Shown: positions 9,877-21,595, numbered from the stretch's first letter. The stretch is DNA of 45,777 nucleotides from Nocardia carnea (GCF_029869215.1 NZ_JARWPM010000413.1:1-45777), one strand, 5' to 3'. The notes: generated by a model not told the origin, from the letters alone. A program made the numbers and translations.

Positions 9877-10649
9877 CAGCGCACCACCAGATCGTTCGCC
9901 CGCAGGGCGTCCTTGACCTGCGCAATGGTGAGGTCGCCGAAGTGGAAGACACTCGCGGCCAGTACCGCGTCCGCCCCGGCCTCGACCGCGGGCGCGAAAT
10001 GCTCGACGGCGCCGGCGCCGCCCGAGGCGATCACCGGGATCGGGACGGCGGCCCGCACGGCGCGGATCATCGGCAGGTCGAAGCCGGTTTTGGTGCCGTC
10101 GGCGTCCATCGAATTCAACAGGATCTCGCCCACACCCAGTTCGGCTCCACGGACGGCCCATTCCACCGCGTCTATCCCGGTGCCGCGACGGCCGCCGTGC
10201 GTGGTGACCTCCCAGCCGGACGGCGTATCCGGTTCGCCGGCGGGCACGGTACGGGCGTCGACCGAGAGCACGATGCACTGCGACCCGAATCGCTGCGACA
10301 TCTCGTGCAGCACCTCGGGCCGCGCGATGGCGGCGGTGTTCACCGAGACCTTGTCCGCGCCCGCGCGCAGCAGCCGGTCCACATCCTCGACGGTGCGGAC
10401 GCCGCCGCCGACGGTGAGCGGGATGAAGATCTGCTCGGCGGTCCGGGTGACCACGTCGAACATGGTGGCGCGGTCGCCGCTGGAGGCGGTGACATCGAGG
10501 AAGGTGAGTTCGTCGGCGCCCTGGGCGTCGTAGGCGGCGGCCAGCTGGACCGGGTCACCGGCATCCCGCAGGTTCTGGAAATTGACGCCTTTGACCACCC
10601 GGCCCGCATCGACGTCCAGGCAGGGGATGACGCGTGTCGCCAGAGTCAT
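9876..10649 (-). CDS. hisF: Imidazole glycerol phosphate synthase, cyclase subunit
   Basis: HisF uses ammonia delivered by HisH to make imidazole glycerol phosphate and AICAR. The 257-residue TIM barrel has the catalytic aspartates in [17 protein letters not shown] and [14 protein letters not shown], plus phosphate-binding VGGGVRT and ASGGAG. ATG at 10649 overlaps the upstream imp stop (ATGA), and GGGAGC lies a few bases before it. Its partner hisH lies 8 kb away on the other strand (18483-19112), which is unusual because the two form one complex. Confidence 0.97.
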   Translation of the reverse strand: MTLATRVIPCLDVDAGRVVKGVNFQNLRDAGDPVQLAAAYDAQGADELTFLDVTASSGDRATMFDVVTRTAEQIFIPLTVGGGVRTVEDVDRLLRAGADKVSVNTAAIARPEVLHEMSQRFGSQCIVLSVDARTVPAGEPDTPSGWEVTTHGGRRGTGIDAVEWAVRGAELGVGEILLNSMDADGTKTGFDLPMIRAVRAAVPIPVIASGGAGAVEHFAPAVEAGADAVLAASVFHFGDLTIAQVKDALRANDLVVR

Positions 10650-11503
10650 TGCTGCTCCCTGATAGCCGTATCGCGATCATCGCCCACCGGGGCGGCCGCG
10701 GCGCCGCGGGTCGCGGCGATCATGTCCAGTAGTTCGGCGTGGATCCCCGGGGCGGCGGCCAGTACCGAACCGGATTCGATGGTCCACTCGGCACCCTCGA
10801 GGTCGGTGACGATGCCGCCCGCGCAGCGCACCATGAGTGCGCCCGCCGCGTTGTCCCACGGATGGTGGCCGAACACGATGGCACCGCCCAGGGTGCCGTC
10901 GGCGGTGAAGGCCAGATCGATACCGGTGGAACCGTGCATGCGCACGCGCGAGGACAACCGGCTCAGCGCACCGAGCACCCGGTGCCGGAACAACCCCGGC
11001 ACACGGCCGGTGGATTCGATATTGAAGGCGCCGAACCCGATCATCGCCTCGTCGAGCACGCCTGCGGTCAACGGGGGCTGCGCCACCCCGTCCACCAGCA
11101 GCGGCCCCCCGGCGAGCGCGGCGTAGCGGCGGTCCAGCGGCGGGAACCAGGCCATCCCGAGCACCGGTTCCCCGTCGCGGACCAGCGCGAGCAGGGTGCC
11201 GGTGAGCGGGTGGGCGTTCGAATAGTTGAAGGTGCCGTCGATGGGGTCCAGCACCCAGGCGGTGCCGCTGGTGAGGGCCGGGCCGCCGAACTCCTCACCG
11301 TGCACCTCGATACCCGTCCGGACCTGCAACTGCTCGGAGATCGTGCGCTCGAGTTCCAGATCGAGTTCGGTGGCGAAATCGCGCGACCCCTTCGCGACCG
11401 CGCTCGGTGCGCCGAGCCCTTCGAGGAAGCGGTCCCCGACACCGTCGAGCACCTCGGCCGCCGTGGTCAGCAGTCCGGCCAATTCGGTCTCTGCCCTGGT
11501 CAT
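10646..11503 (-). CDS. Inositol-monophosphatase-family phosphatase in the his operon
   Basis: The 285-residue protein has the FIG/IMPase metal motif [14 protein letters not shown] and a C-terminal [19 protein letters not shown], with the preceding HGEEFGG supplying the metal-binding Glu. It matches ImpA (Rv1604) between hisA and hisF in M. tuberculosis. Actinobacterial histidinol-phosphate phosphatases (HisN) come from this superfamily. The operon position makes histidinol phosphate a candidate substrate, but inositol phosphate or another small phosphate is equally possible from sequence. It is coupled to hisF by an ATGA overlap and follows hisA after 52 bp. Confidence 0.85.
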   Translation of the reverse strand: MTRAETELAGLLTTAAEVLDGVGDRFLEGLGAPSAVAKGSRDFATELDLELERTISEQLQVRTGIEVHGEEFGGPALTSGTAWVLDPIDGTFNYSNAHPLTGTLLALVRDGEPVLGMAWFPPLDRRYAALAGGPLLVDGVAQPPLTAGVLDEAMIGFGAFNIESTGRVPGLFRHRVLGALSRLSSRVRMHGSTGIDLAFTADGTLGGAIVFGHHPWDNAAGALMVRCAGGIVTDLEGAEWTIESGSVLAAAPGIHAELLDMIAATRGAAAAPVGDDRDTAIREQQ

Positions 11504-11555
11504 CGCCTCGGCTCCCGGATTCTCGCGATCGGTGTATGGCCCTGCCCGCGCACGA

Positions 11556-12287
11556 TCAACGGACGGCGGCCAGCGCCTCGGGCAGGGTGAACCGGCCCGC
11601 GTACAGGGCTTTGCCGACGATCGCGCCTTCCACGCCCTCGGGCACGAGTTCGGCGATCGCGGTGAGATCGGCCAGCGCCGAGACCCCGCCGGAGGCGATC
11701 ACCGGCGCCTCGGTGGCCATACATACCTCGCGCAGGAGGTCGAGGTTCGGCCCGGTGAGGGTGCCGTCCTTGGTGACATCGGTGACGACGTAGCGGGAGC
11801 AGCCGTCGCGCTCCAGCCGTTCCAGCACCTCCCACAGATCCCCGCCGTCGCTCACCCAGCCGCGGCCGCGCAGCCGGTAGTCGCCGTCGACGATCTGCAC
11901 ATCCAGGCCGACCGCGACCCGTTCGCCGTACTCGGCGATGGCGCGGGCGCACCACTGCGGATCCTCCAGCGCGGCGGTACCCAGGTTGACCCGGGCGCAG
12001 CCGGTGGCCATCGCGGCCTTCAGCGATTCGTCGTCGCGGATCCCGCCGGACAGTTCGACGGCGACATCCAGTTCGCCGACCACCCGGGCGAGCAGTTCGC
12101 GATTGGACCCGCGGCCGAATGCCGCGTCGAGGTCCACGAGATGCACCCATTCGGCTCCGGCGTCCTGCCAGGCGAGGGCGGCGTCGCGGGGCGAACCGTA
12201 ACTGGTTTCACTGCCCGCCGCGCCCTGTACCAGGCGGACGGCCTCTCCATTGGCGACATCGACAGCGGGCAGCAGCACAAGACTCAC
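11556..12287 (-). CDS. priA: ProFAR isomerase, probable dual HisA/TrpF enzyme (PriA)
   Basis: The 243-residue TIM barrel has [18 protein letters not shown] with the first catalytic Asp, [29 protein letters not shown], and [15 protein letters not shown] with the second catalytic Asp. In actinobacteria lacking trpF, this protein (PriA) isomerises both ProFAR for histidine and PRA for tryptophan. The trp genes here lack trpF, so dual use is likely but inferred. GTG at 12287 lies exactly seven bases after a TACGCT -10 box, which supports a leaderless start; a TTG six bases earlier is an alternative. It now heads its own operon because hisDCBH lie on the other strand. Confidence 0.93.
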   Translation of the reverse strand: MSLVLLPAVDVANGEAVRLVQGAAGSETSYGSPRDAALAWQDAGAEWVHLVDLDAAFGRGSNRELLARVVGELDVAVELSGGIRDDESLKAAMATGCARVNLGTAALEDPQWCARAIAEYGERVAVGLDVQIVDGDYRLRGRGWVSDGGDLWEVLERLERDGCSRYVVTDVTKDGTLTGPNLDLLREVCMATEAPVIASGGVSALADLTAIAELVPEGVEGAIVGKALYAGRFTLPEALAAVR

Positions 12288-12294
12288 TCGCAAC

Positions 12295-12300
12295 AGCGTA
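12295..12300 (-). promoter_or_regulatory. -10 box of hisA/priA (leaderless)
   Basis: TACGCT on the minus strand is seven bases before the GTG at 12287, the same spacing seen at several other starts in this window. It gives hisA-imp-hisF-hisI a promoter separate from hisDCBH. Confidence 0.5.
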
Positions 12301-12419
12301 ATAGCCCGGGGTTCGCCCGCGGCGCGCGCCCGGTCGCGAGTCGGAGCCGCCCGCGGCGTGCGCCGGGGGCCGGGGCGGCGTTAAGTGATATCACCCACTG
12401 GGCCGGTCGCAGCGCCCGC

Positions 12420-12425
12420 TACACT
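12420..12425 (+). promoter_or_regulatory. Candidate -10 box of the kinase gene
   Basis: TACACT fits TANNNT. Transcription from about 12432 would give a 5' leader of roughly 125 bases that contains the whole repeat array at 12435-12506. Confidence 0.4.
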
Positions 12426-12434
12426 CGTCGGCGA

Positions 12435-12506
12435 ACGCGTGAAGGTCACGGACGCGTTACGCGTGAACGGTCACCGACGCGTGATGTGAAAGGGCACCGA
12501 CGCGGA
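12435..12506. repeat. Three tandem 23-25-bp repeats in the kinase 5' leader
   Basis: Units at 12435-12458, 12459-12483 and 12484-12506 share a GTGAA-n-GGTCACCGACGCG core, with unit lengths 24, 25 and 23 bases; a partial fourth begins at 12507. They lie between a likely -10 box and the kinase start, so they could be protein-binding sites or an RNA element. No reading frame is kept across the units. Confidence 0.6.
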
Positions 12507-12556
12507 ATGTCACGATTTCGAGAAAGTTCGGAGTAGGCGCCATCGATACCGGTCAG

Positions 12557-14131
12557 ATGATCGCGGATCACTACCGCCTGGTCGAGCAGATCGGTAGCGG
12601 CGGCACAGGCGTGGTCTGGCGTGCCGTCGACGAGCGTCTGCAACGGTCGGTGGCGATCAAGCAGATCCATATCAAGCCGAGTCTGCCGCCCGCCGAGCGC
12701 GATGTGCTGCGCCAGCGCGCGAGCCGGGAGGCCCGAAACGCGGCCCGTTTCCAGCATCCGAACGCCATCGTGGTCTTCGATATCACCGAGCACGGCGGCG
12801 ATCCGTGCCTGGTGATGGAGTACATGAAATCGCGCAGCCTGGCGCAGGTGCTGTCGTCGCAGGGGCCGCTGCCGCTCCCTCAGGTCGCCCGGATCGGCGA
12901 ACAGGTGGCCGCGGCGCTCATCGCGGCACACCAGGCCGGCATCGTGCATCGCGATGTGAAACCGGGCAATGTGCTGCTCGACGATCACGGCACCGTCAAG
13001 ATCACCGATTTCGGTATCTCCCGGGCCACCGGTGATGTGACCCTCACCGAGACCGGGTTGATCTGCGGAACCGCCGCCTACCTGGCTCCCGAGGTCGCGC
13101 GGGGTGCCGATCCGACTCCGGCCGCCGATGTGTTCGCGCTGGGCGCGACGCTGTTCCACGCGCTCGAGGGCGAACCGCCGTTCGGGTCCGGTAACCCGCT
13201 CAAGGTGCTCTACGCGGCGGCCAACGGCCAGGTGAGCGAACCGCAGAACGCCGGCCCGGCCACCGATTTCCTGCTCGATCTGCTGGAGGCGGATCCGCGG
13301 CTGCGGCCCACCATGCAGGAGGCCCGCGAGCAGCTGTCGCGCTTCGCCGGTTTCCCGGGCGCGAGCGCGGAGCATGTCGGGTTCGTCCCGGCGCGCGAAG
13401 CCTTCGACCGCAACGGCCACGATCGCAACGGCCATTCCGGCGGCGCCGCGGTGAGCACGATGGAAAGCCCCGCACCCGGCCGCACCCGGGGCTCGGCGCC
13501 CGCCCCGGCCCCGCGCCGGCGGCCTGAACCCCGCGACGACGACGGCTATGACACCCGCCCGCCGCGCCGGGCCGCGAATCATCCCCCCACCAGCACTCAG
13601 CCCGTCGCCGGGGGGCCGGGCTCCGGTGGCGGCGGTGTCCGGCGGGCAGTGCTCATCGGCGGTATCGCGGGTGCGGCGGTGGTCGGCGGCGTGCTGTGGT
13701 TCAGTTCGTCGGATTCCGGCGACAACAGCGCCGCTCAGGCCGATACCTCGGTGAGTTCCACGGCGCCGCGGGCCACCGGCACCACGGCGGCCACCAGCCC
13801 GGCGCTGGGTACGACGCCGAGCAGCGGCCAGGTCGAATGGGTGCAGGCAGGCCAGCTGCTGGAGCAGTTCTATATGGATCCCGCGGGGTCGTGGTCGCTG
13901 CTGACGCCGGCCGCCCAGCAGGTCTACGGCAGCCAGGCGGAGTTCCAGGAATACTGGTCGACGCGCACTGTGGAGAGCTTCAACCGGATCGAAGCCTTCA
14001 AGGGCAACAATCCGGACGGGTCGGTCGATATGCGCGTGAACAATCTCAGTTACGGTGGGCAAACCGGCAATCCCACAGTGCGGGTAGTGCTTTCGGGCGG
14101 CCGGCTGCTCATCGACAGCGATACCCGCTGA
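12557..14131 (+). CDS. Membrane-anchored Ser/Thr protein kinase (PknB-like)
   Basis: The 524-residue protein has a Hanks-type kinase domain: glycine loop IGSGGTGVVW, Lys35 in VAIKQI, HRDVKPGN (Asp133), DFG at 151-153, and GTAAYLAPE. A Pro/Arg-rich juxtamembrane linker follows (about 270-360), then one membrane helix at about 364-384. The extracellular part has a Ser/Thr-rich stalk and a compact domain (about 430-524) with no PASTA repeats. It probably senses something outside the cell. The ATG at 12557 has no Shine-Dalgarno sequence; GGAG at 12530 instead sits well before an in-frame ATC at 12542, so the true start is uncertain. No cognate phosphatase is nearby. Confidence 0.9.
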   Translation: MIADHYRLVEQIGSGGTGVVWRAVDERLQRSVAIKQIHIKPSLPPAERDVLRQRASREARNAARFQHPNAIVVFDITEHGGDPCLVMEYMKSRSLAQVLSSQGPLPLPQVARIGEQVAAALIAAHQAGIVHRDVKPGNVLLDDHGTVKITDFGISRATGDVTLTETGLICGTAAYLAPEVARGADPTPAADVFALGATLFHALEGEPPFGSGNPLKVLYAAANGQVSEPQNAGPATDFLLDLLEADPRLRPTMQEAREQLSRFAGFPGASAEHVGFVPAREAFDRNGHDRNGHSGGAAVSTMESPAPGRTRGSAPAPAPRRRPEPRDDDGYDTRPPRRAANHPPTSTQPVAGGPGSGGGGVRRAVLIGGIAGAAVVGGVLWFSSSDSGDNSAAQADTSVSSTAPRATGTTAATSPALGTTPSSGQVEWVQAGQLLEQFYMDPAGSWSLLTPAAQQVYGSQAEFQEYWSTRTVESFNRIEAFKGNNPDGSVDMRVNNLSYGGQTGNPTVRVVLSGGRLLIDSDTR

Positions 14132-14164
14132 TCCGTCACCGATCCCGTCCCGGCGGGGCCGGGT

Positions 14165-14170
14165 TAGGCT
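14165..14170 (+). promoter_or_regulatory. -10 box of the DinB-like gene (leaderless)
   Basis: TAGGCT ends seven bases before the ATG at 14178, so the transcript should start at the ATG. It separates this gene from the kinase, 46 bp upstream. Confidence 0.5.
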
Positions 14171-14177
14171 GGGCGAC

Positions 14178-14780
14178 ATGGATATTCGTGGGATGCTCGC
14201 CGCCGAGCGAGCGGAGCTGACCGCGCTCCTGCGAGACCTGTCCGACGCGGAGTGGGATGCCCCCACCCTGTGCACCGGCTGGCGGGTGCGTGACCTGATC
14301 GGACATCTACGCTACGACGCGATCACCCTCTCGGAGTACTTCGGGATCGCGGTACGCCACCGCTTCGCCATCGACGGCGTCAACAACGCCATGGCCGCGG
14401 AGGGCACGCGCCGGACGCCGGTGGAACTACTCGCCGAATTCGAATCCGCGCCGCGGACCGTCTCCCGGCTGTGGCCGCGCCTCGGCCTGGCCGACCTGCT
14501 GGTCCATCAGCAGGACATCCGCCGCCCGCTCGGCCGGCCCCGCGAAATCCCCGCCGACCGGCTGCGCGCCGTACTCGACCGGCCCGACCCGTTCGCCCGC
14601 CCCTGGCGGCTCACCAAGGGGTTACAGTTCGTCGCGACAGATTTCGACTGGGTCAAGGGTTCCGGGCCGGTGGTCCGGGGCCGCGGCGAGGCGCTAGCGT
14701 TGGCCATGGTGGGCCGCCCGGTGGTCCTCGACGAACTCGAGGGCGAAGGAGTCGCCGAACTACGTCGCCGCTGCAGCTGA
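14178..14780 (+). CDS. DinB-fold / mycothiol-dependent maleylpyruvate isomerase family protein
   Basis: The 200-residue protein matches the actinobacterial TIGR03083 group. It has an N-terminal helix with LSDAEWDAPTLCTGWRVRDLIGHL (first metal His), a central helix, and DLLVHQQDIRRPLG carrying further metal ligands. Members with known roles use mycothiol as a thiol cofactor in isomerisation or transfer reactions; most are uncharacterised. No maleylpyruvate pathway gene is nearby, so the substrate is unknown. The start is supported by the leaderless -10 spacing. Confidence 0.8.
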   Translation: MDIRGMLAAERAELTALLRDLSDAEWDAPTLCTGWRVRDLIGHLRYDAITLSEYFGIAVRHRFAIDGVNNAMAAEGTRRTPVELLAEFESAPRTVSRLWPRLGLADLLVHQQDIRRPLGRPREIPADRLRAVLDRPDPFARPWRLTKGLQFVATDFDWVKGSGPVVRGRGEALALAMVGRPVVLDELEGEGVAELRRRCS

Positions 14781-14817
14781 ACATCCGAAGTCCGCTTCAT
14801 CGATGGGAGACGCGCAG

Positions 14818-15249
14818 ATGACCGATTCGCCACTCGCCGCGATGGCGGCGATGATCGGTGAATGGAAGACCACCACCGATAAGTACCCCGATGCCGTCGG
14901 GCGGACGACAATCGAGTGGCTGGCCGGCGAAGCCTTCCTGCTGGTGCGGTACATGGTGCCGGAGGCAGGCATCGAACGAACCTGGGTCATGGGGGTCGAC
15001 GACGCCTATCCCGAACGGCTGAAGGTCCTGCAGTACGACAGCAACGGGGAGCGCCGGATCTTCAACGGGGCCGTCACCGGGCCGCTGTGGCGGGTCTGGC
15101 GCGACGCTCCGGGCGATTCCCAGCGGCTCACCGGCGCCCTGGATGAGGCCGGTAACACACTCCGCGCCACCTGGGAACGCTCGGAGTCCGAATTGGACCC
15201 CCGCACCTGGGAGCACGAGATGGATTTCGTCTACACCCGGATCTCCTGA
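14818..15249 (+). CDS. Conserved protein of unknown function (possible lipocalin/DUF1579-like fold)
   Basis: The 143-residue protein alternates short beta-strand-like segments ([68 protein letters not shown]) with an early GEW motif. This suggests a small beta-barrel of the kind seen in DUF1579-type proteins. I cannot name it. ATG at 14818 has GGGAGA upstream; an earlier in-frame codon at 14803 is less well placed. It follows the DinB-like gene after 37 bp and may share its transcript. Confidence 0.7.
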   Translation: MTDSPLAAMAAMIGEWKTTTDKYPDAVGRTTIEWLAGEAFLLVRYMVPEAGIERTWVMGVDDAYPERLKVLQYDSNGERRIFNGAVTGPLWRVWRDAPGDSQRLTGALDEAGNTLRATWERSESELDPRTWEHEMDFVYTRIS

Positions 15250-15285
15250 CCCGGACCACACGGATAACCGGTGGTACCGGCCCGT

Positions 15286-15291
15286 TAGGCT
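15286..15291 (+). promoter_or_regulatory. -10 box of the hisD operon
   Basis: TAGGCT lies five bases before an ATG at 15297 that opens a 13-codon ORF and 43 bases before the hisD ATG. The predicted start of transcription is at or next to 15297. No clear -35 box is visible. Confidence 0.5.
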
Positions 15292-15296
15292 GGACG

Positions 15297-15334
15297 ATGT
15301 CAACTCGGACAGCCGGACAAGGACCGATACCACC

Positions 15335-15338
<4 letters not shown>
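15297..15338 (+). CDS. Leaderless 13-codon upstream ORF overlapping hisD
   Basis: The frame encodes [13 protein letters not shown] and stops at TGA 15336-15338, which overlaps the hisD ATG (15335-15337) as ATGA. Its ATG sits where a transcript from the -10 box at 15286 should begin. It has no histidine codons, so classical His attenuation is not indicated. It ends Ile-Pro-Pro-stop, a combination that can slow ribosomes and make termination depend on EF-P. A translational-coupling role for hisD is inferred; the ORF is short enough to be chance. Confidence 0.4.
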
Positions 15339-17802
<2,464 letters not shown>

Positions 17803-17821
17803 ACCGACCACGGAAGTGAGC

Positions 17822-18454
17822 ATGAACCGAACCGCGCGAGTGGAGCGCACCACCAAGGAATCCAGCATTGTGGTGGAGCTGAACCTGGACGGCACCGGGC
17901 AGACCGATATCGCCACCGGGGTCCCGTTCTACGACCATATGCTCACCGCGCTCGGCACCCACGCCAGTTTCGACCTCACCGTGCGCGCCGACGGCGATAT
18001 CGAGATCGAAGCGCACCATACGGTCGAGGACACCGCCATCGTGTTCGGGCAGGCACTCGGCCAGGCGCTCGGCGACAAGAAGGGCATCCGCCGGTTCGGT
18101 GACGCCTACATCCCGATGGACGAAACCCTGGCGCACGCCGCCGTCGACGTCTCCGGCCGCCCCTACTGCGTGCACACCGGAGAACCCGAGCACCTGCTGC
18201 ACGCCGTGATCCCCGGCGCGCCGGTACGCGGTCGCAACGAACCGGGCGCCCCGTACTCGACGGTGCTCAACCGGCACGTCTTCGAATCCATCGCGCTCAA
18301 CGCACGGATCGCGCTGCACGTCCGGGTGCTGTACGGCCGCGATCAGCATCATGTCACCGAAGCCGAATACAAGGCGGTCGCCCGGGCACTGCGCGCGGCC
18401 GTCGAACCCGACCCCCGGGTCCAGGGCGTGCCGTCGACCAAGGGCGCGCTGTGA
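17822..18454 (+). CDS. hisB: Imidazoleglycerol-phosphate dehydratase
   Basis: HisB removes water from imidazole glycerol phosphate to form imidazole acetol phosphate. It is a manganese enzyme that assembles as a 24-mer. The 210-residue protein shows [18 protein letters not shown], the metal motif [30 protein letters not shown] and the second histidine motif [14 protein letters not shown]. There is no fused phosphatase domain, unlike the E. coli protein. ATG at 17822 has GGAAGTGAG upstream, 19 bp after hisC. Confidence 0.97.
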   Translation: MNRTARVERTTKESSIVVELNLDGTGQTDIATGVPFYDHMLTALGTHASFDLTVRADGDIEIEAHHTVEDTAIVFGQALGQALGDKKGIRRFGDAYIPMDETLAHAAVDVSGRPYCVHTGEPEHLLHAVIPGAPVRGRNEPGAPYSTVLNRHVFESIALNARIALHVRVLYGRDQHHVTEAEYKAVARALRAAVEPDPRVQGVPSTKGAL

Positions 18455-18482
18455 TGCGGTCCGTACATGTGAAGGAGACACC

Positions 18483-19112
18483 GTGACCTCGGTGGTTCTG
18501 CTGGACTACGGGTCCGGCAATCTGCATTCCGCCGAACGCGCGCTGGTCCGCGCGGGTGCGCGGGTCGAGGTGACCGCCGACCCGCAGGCAGCCCTCGCCG
18601 CGGACGGTCTCGTAGTGCCCGGCGTCGGTGCCTTCGCGGCTTGTATGGCAGGTCTGCGGGAGGTGCGCGGCGAGCGCATCATCGGTCAGCGGCTGGCCGG
18701 CGGGCGCCCGGTGCTGGGGATCTGCGTGGGGATGCAGATCCTGTTCGATCGCGGTGTGGAATTCGGTGTGGAAACCGAGGGGTGCGGGGAATGGCCCGGC
18801 ACCGTCGACAAACTCGAGGCGCCCGTGCTGCCGCATATGGGCTGGAATACCGTCGAAGCACCCGCGGACAGTGTGCTGTTCGCGGGAATGGACGCCGGCA
18901 CCCGCTTCTATTTCGTGCACACCTACGCGGCGCGATCCTGGGAACTCCCGCCCAGCGACCACCTCGCCGCCCCGAAACTCACCTGGGCCGAACACGGCAG
19001 CCGCTTCCTCGCCGCGGTCGAGAACGGGGCGCTTTCGGCCACCCAGTTCCACCCCGAGAAGTCGGGCGACGCGGGCGCCCAGTTGCTGTCCAACTGGGTG
19101 AAATCCCTCTGA
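18483..19112 (+). CDS. hisH: Imidazole glycerol phosphate synthase, glutaminase subunit
   Basis: HisH hydrolyses glutamine and channels ammonia to HisF. The 209-residue class I amidotransferase shows [23 protein letters not shown], the nucleophile in [10 protein letters not shown], and the His/Glu pair of the triad in [11 protein letters not shown] at 18483 follows AAGGAGA at good spacing, 28 bp after hisB. It ends the hisDCBH operon. In M. tuberculosis hisA follows directly, whereas here the next plus-strand sequence is non-his. Confidence 0.97.
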   Translation: MTSVVLLDYGSGNLHSAERALVRAGARVEVTADPQAALAADGLVVPGVGAFAACMAGLREVRGERIIGQRLAGGRPVLGICVGMQILFDRGVEFGVETEGCGEWPGTVDKLEAPVLPHMGWNTVEAPADSVLFAGMDAGTRFYFVHTYAARSWELPPSDHLAAPKLTWAEHGSRFLAAVENGALSATQFHPEKSGDAGAQLLSNWVKSL

Positions 19113-19284
19113 CACGGCCCAGCCGACGCGCTCGGCGGCTCGGCGCCGGACCGCGCCGCCCGGCCGGCATGTCGGCCCGGGGCCTCGGCGCGCAGCCGCG
19201 ACAGTAGGCGATTGCGTCCGGTATCGGCCACTACGGTGCCAGGAAGGCCGACCTTGAACAGCTGACCCGGCGACCGGTACCCGT

Positions 19285-20259
19285 TCAGGCCGCGCATTTG
19301 GCACCGGGCGGGGCCGGCGGCGCCGCGACGACCCCGGCGGCGACATCGACCAGGAAGTCGCGGTTTCCGTCGAGTGGTTCGGTGCCCACGAGCAGACGTT
19401 CCACCACACAGCCCGCTTCGAACAGCGCCGGGCCGACGTTGTGGCGGCCCGGTTCCACGACACCGTCCAGGGTTCGTCCGCTGACGATGGAGTACATCGT
19501 GCTCGGCTTACCGGCCAGCATGAGGGCGGCCCGCATCTGCATACTGGCCGCATAGGGCACGACCTCGTCGGCCGTGCCGTGGATGAGGAAGGCGTGCCGG
19601 ATGTTCATCCGGCCGGCCTGTAGCGCCGGGGAACGTTCGGCGTAGGCGAGCGGGCAGACGGCCGGGAGACAACCACCCGCGTCGCGCTGGATCTGGGCCT
19701 GCAGCGCGGGATAGTCGGCGGCGGGGCCCTGGAAGTGGGTGAACAGATCCGAGGGGCCGAAGGTGTCGACCCAGTAGTCGAACAAACCGGCGGGACCGTA
19801 GGCCGCGGCCAGGCCCGACGTCATGGCGCCCTGGCTCCAACCCCACAGCACGGTGCGTGCGACCCGCGGATGCTCCCACTTGTACCACTGGGTGGCGGCC
19901 ACCAGATCCCGCCAGCCGGCCCACAGATTCCAGTCGCCGGTCGGCCACTGCGGGCTGCCGCGCAGGTCCATGGACAGGATCGGAGTCGCGGTGCGGGCGG
20001 CGATCGAGATCAGATAGTCGGAGTACTGGGCCGCCGAACCCTTGTGCCCGTGCGCGGCCACGACCAAGGCGTTGCCGACGGCGCAGCCCCGCGGTTCGTA
20101 CACCAGGCCGGTGGCTTGTTCACCGTCGACCGGTATCGCGACAGGTCGCGTCTGCACGGAGCAGGCGCCGGTGGCGGCCGCGGGCGCGGCGGCCAGCAGG
20201 GTTGCCGTCAATGCCGGGAGCAGCATCCCGGCCAGATAGCTCAGTACGCGTCTGCTCAT
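19285..20259 (-). CDS. Secreted alpha/beta hydrolase (esterase/lipase-like)
   Basis: The 324-residue protein starts with a Sec signal peptide (MSRRVLSYLAGMLLPALTA, then an Ala-rich stretch, cleavage likely near residue 30). The hydrolase fold shows VAAHGHKGS (oxyanion region), GWSQGAMTSG with nucleophile Ser142, HGTADEVVP with Asp231 and EPGRHNVGP with His273. Several cysteines (33, 59, 197, 202 and two near the C-terminus) suggest disulfides after export. The substrate is unknown. ATG at 20259 gives the clean signal peptide; the frame stays open upstream with unlikely composition. It converges on hisH across 172 bp. Confidence 0.85.
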   Translation of the reverse strand: MSRRVLSYLAGMLLPALTATLLAAAPAAATGACSVQTRPVAIPVDGEQATGLVYEPRGCAVGNALVVAAHGHKGSAAQYSDYLISIAARTATPILSMDLRGSPQWPTGDWNLWAGWRDLVAATQWYKWEHPRVARTVLWGWSQGAMTSGLAAAYGPAGLFDYWVDTFGPSDLFTHFQGPAADYPALQAQIQRDAGGCLPAVCPLAYAERSPALQAGRMNIRHAFLIHGTADEVVPYAASMQMRAALMLAGKPSTMYSIVSGRTLDGVVEPGRHNVGPALFEAGCVVERLLVGTEPLDGNRDFLVDVAAGVVAAPPAPPGAKCAA

Positions 20260-20403
20260 AATTCGATAGTTCCACGCCCGGGGCCGGGAAAGCGGGAACC
20301 CGGCTGGGCCCGTCGGCAATTCGCGCGCGGCGCCGACCGCGCCGGCGGATCGGCTGCCCATCCGCGGGCGAGCGCGGTGCCTCGGGGTGTCGGAGGGCAT
20401 CGC

Positions 20404-20409
20404 TACCAT
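20404..20409 (+). promoter_or_regulatory. -10 box of the winged-helix gene (leaderless)
   Basis: TACCAT ends seven bases before GTG 20417. This spacing is the main reason for choosing that GTG over the in-frame GTG at 20387, which would lie upstream of the box. Confidence 0.5.
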
Positions 20410-20416
20410 CCGCCTC

Positions 20417-21595
20417 GTGTATGCCTTCTCCACAGCGCAGCGACGGGCCAGGATCGGGGTCCGGCATCGGCTGGCCGCCGAGTATCGCGGCGATGATGCC
20501 GCCGAGATCACCCGTTCCCTGGTGGTTCTGCACGCCACCGACCCCGCGACCGTGCATCTGTCGGTGGCCGCACGAGGCACTGCGCTGGGCCCCGCGGATG
20601 TCGAGCGGGCACTGTACGAGGATCGGTCGCTGCTGCGCATGCTGGCGATGCGGCGCACGATGTTCGTCGCCCCGGTCGAGCTGGCCCCGGTCCTGCACGC
20701 CTCGTGCGCTATCGACCTTGCCCGCAAACAACTCCGAACCTACGCGAAGTTGCTGGAGCAGGCCGGTATCGGCGGCGACGATCCGGAAGCCTGGCTGGCC
20801 GCCGTCGCCGACGAAACCCATCGCGCACTGCTGGCCCGGGGCAGCGCCACCGGCGCGCAATTGAGCAAGGACGTCCCCGCGCTGCGCACCCAGCTCAATA
20901 CGAATCCGGAGAAGTCGTACTCCCGGCCGATCTCGATCACCACGTGGGTGCTGGTTCTGCTGGGCACCGAGGGCCGCATCGTCCGGGCCCGGCCCGGCGG
21001 CAGCTGGTCCAGTAGTAGTTATTCCTGGGTACCTGCCGAATCCTGGCTTCCCGCGACGATTACCGGCATGGACGCCGGACAAGCCCGCACCGAACTGGTG
21101 CGCCGCTGGCTGCACACCTTCGGTCCGGCGCCGATCGGCGATATCAAATGGTGGACGGGCTGGACGCTGGGCCAGGTCCGCACGACCCTGGCCCGGCTCG
21201 ACACGGTGGAGGTCGATCTCGACGGCACCACCGGGCTGCTACTCGCCGATGATCTCGACCCGGTCCCGCCACCGCGCCCCTGGGCGGCTCTGCTGCCCGC
21301 ATTGGATCCCACCCCGATGGGCTGGCAGTCCCGCGACTGGTACCTGGGCGGGCACAAGGAGCAACTGTTCGATCGCAACGGCAATATCGGGCCGAGTATC
21401 TGGTTCGACGGCCGGATCGTCGGCGGTTGGGCGCAACGTAAGGACGGCGAGATCGTGACCCGGCTGCTGGAGGATATCGGCGCCGACGCCCGCGCCCTGG
21501 TCACGGCCGAGGCCGAGCGCGCCACCGGATGGTACGGCGAGCTACGCCCGATTCCCCGCTTCCGCACCCCCTTGGAACGGGAACTCACAGCCTGA
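20417..21595 (+). CDS. Winged-helix DNA-binding protein (AlkZ-like, PF06224)
   Basis: The 392-residue protein matches the HTH_42/AlkZ-like family: RHRLAAEYRGDDAAEITRSLVVLHATDPATVHLS, then LYEDRSLLRMLAMRRTMF, a central tandem winged-helix region (RRWLHTFGPAPIGDIKWWTGW) and a C-terminal LDPTPMGWQSRDWYL with a beta hairpin GRIVGGWAQRKDGE. Some family members are DNA glycosylases that unhook alkylated or crosslinked bases. Their catalytic QxQ or QxD motif is not obvious here, so I do not assign that activity. It stands alone between two convergent or divergent units. Confidence 0.8.
   Translation: MYAFSTAQRRARIGVRHRLAAEYRGDDAAEITRSLVVLHATDPATVHLSVAARGTALGPADVERALYEDRSLLRMLAMRRTMFVAPVELAPVLHASCAIDLARKQLRTYAKLLEQAGIGGDDPEAWLAAVADETHRALLARGSATGAQLSKDVPALRTQLNTNPEKSYSRPISITTWVLVLLGTEGRIVRARPGGSWSSSSYSWVPAESWLPATITGMDAGQARTELVRRWLHTFGPAPIGDIKWWTGWTLGQVRTTLARLDTVEVDLDGTTGLLLADDLDPVPPPRPWAALLPALDPTPMGWQSRDWYLGGHKEQLFDRNGNIGPSIWFDGRIVGGWAQRKDGEIVTRLLEDIGADARALVTAEAERATGWYGELRPIPRFRTPLERELTA

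Noticed and set aside
12435..12506. A CRISPR array
   Set aside because: There are only three imperfect copies, the units are directly adjacent without unique spacers, and no cas genes are present.
12446..14275. A 609-codon open frame on the minus strand
   Set aside because: It is antisense to the Ser/Thr kinase, which has full kinase motifs.
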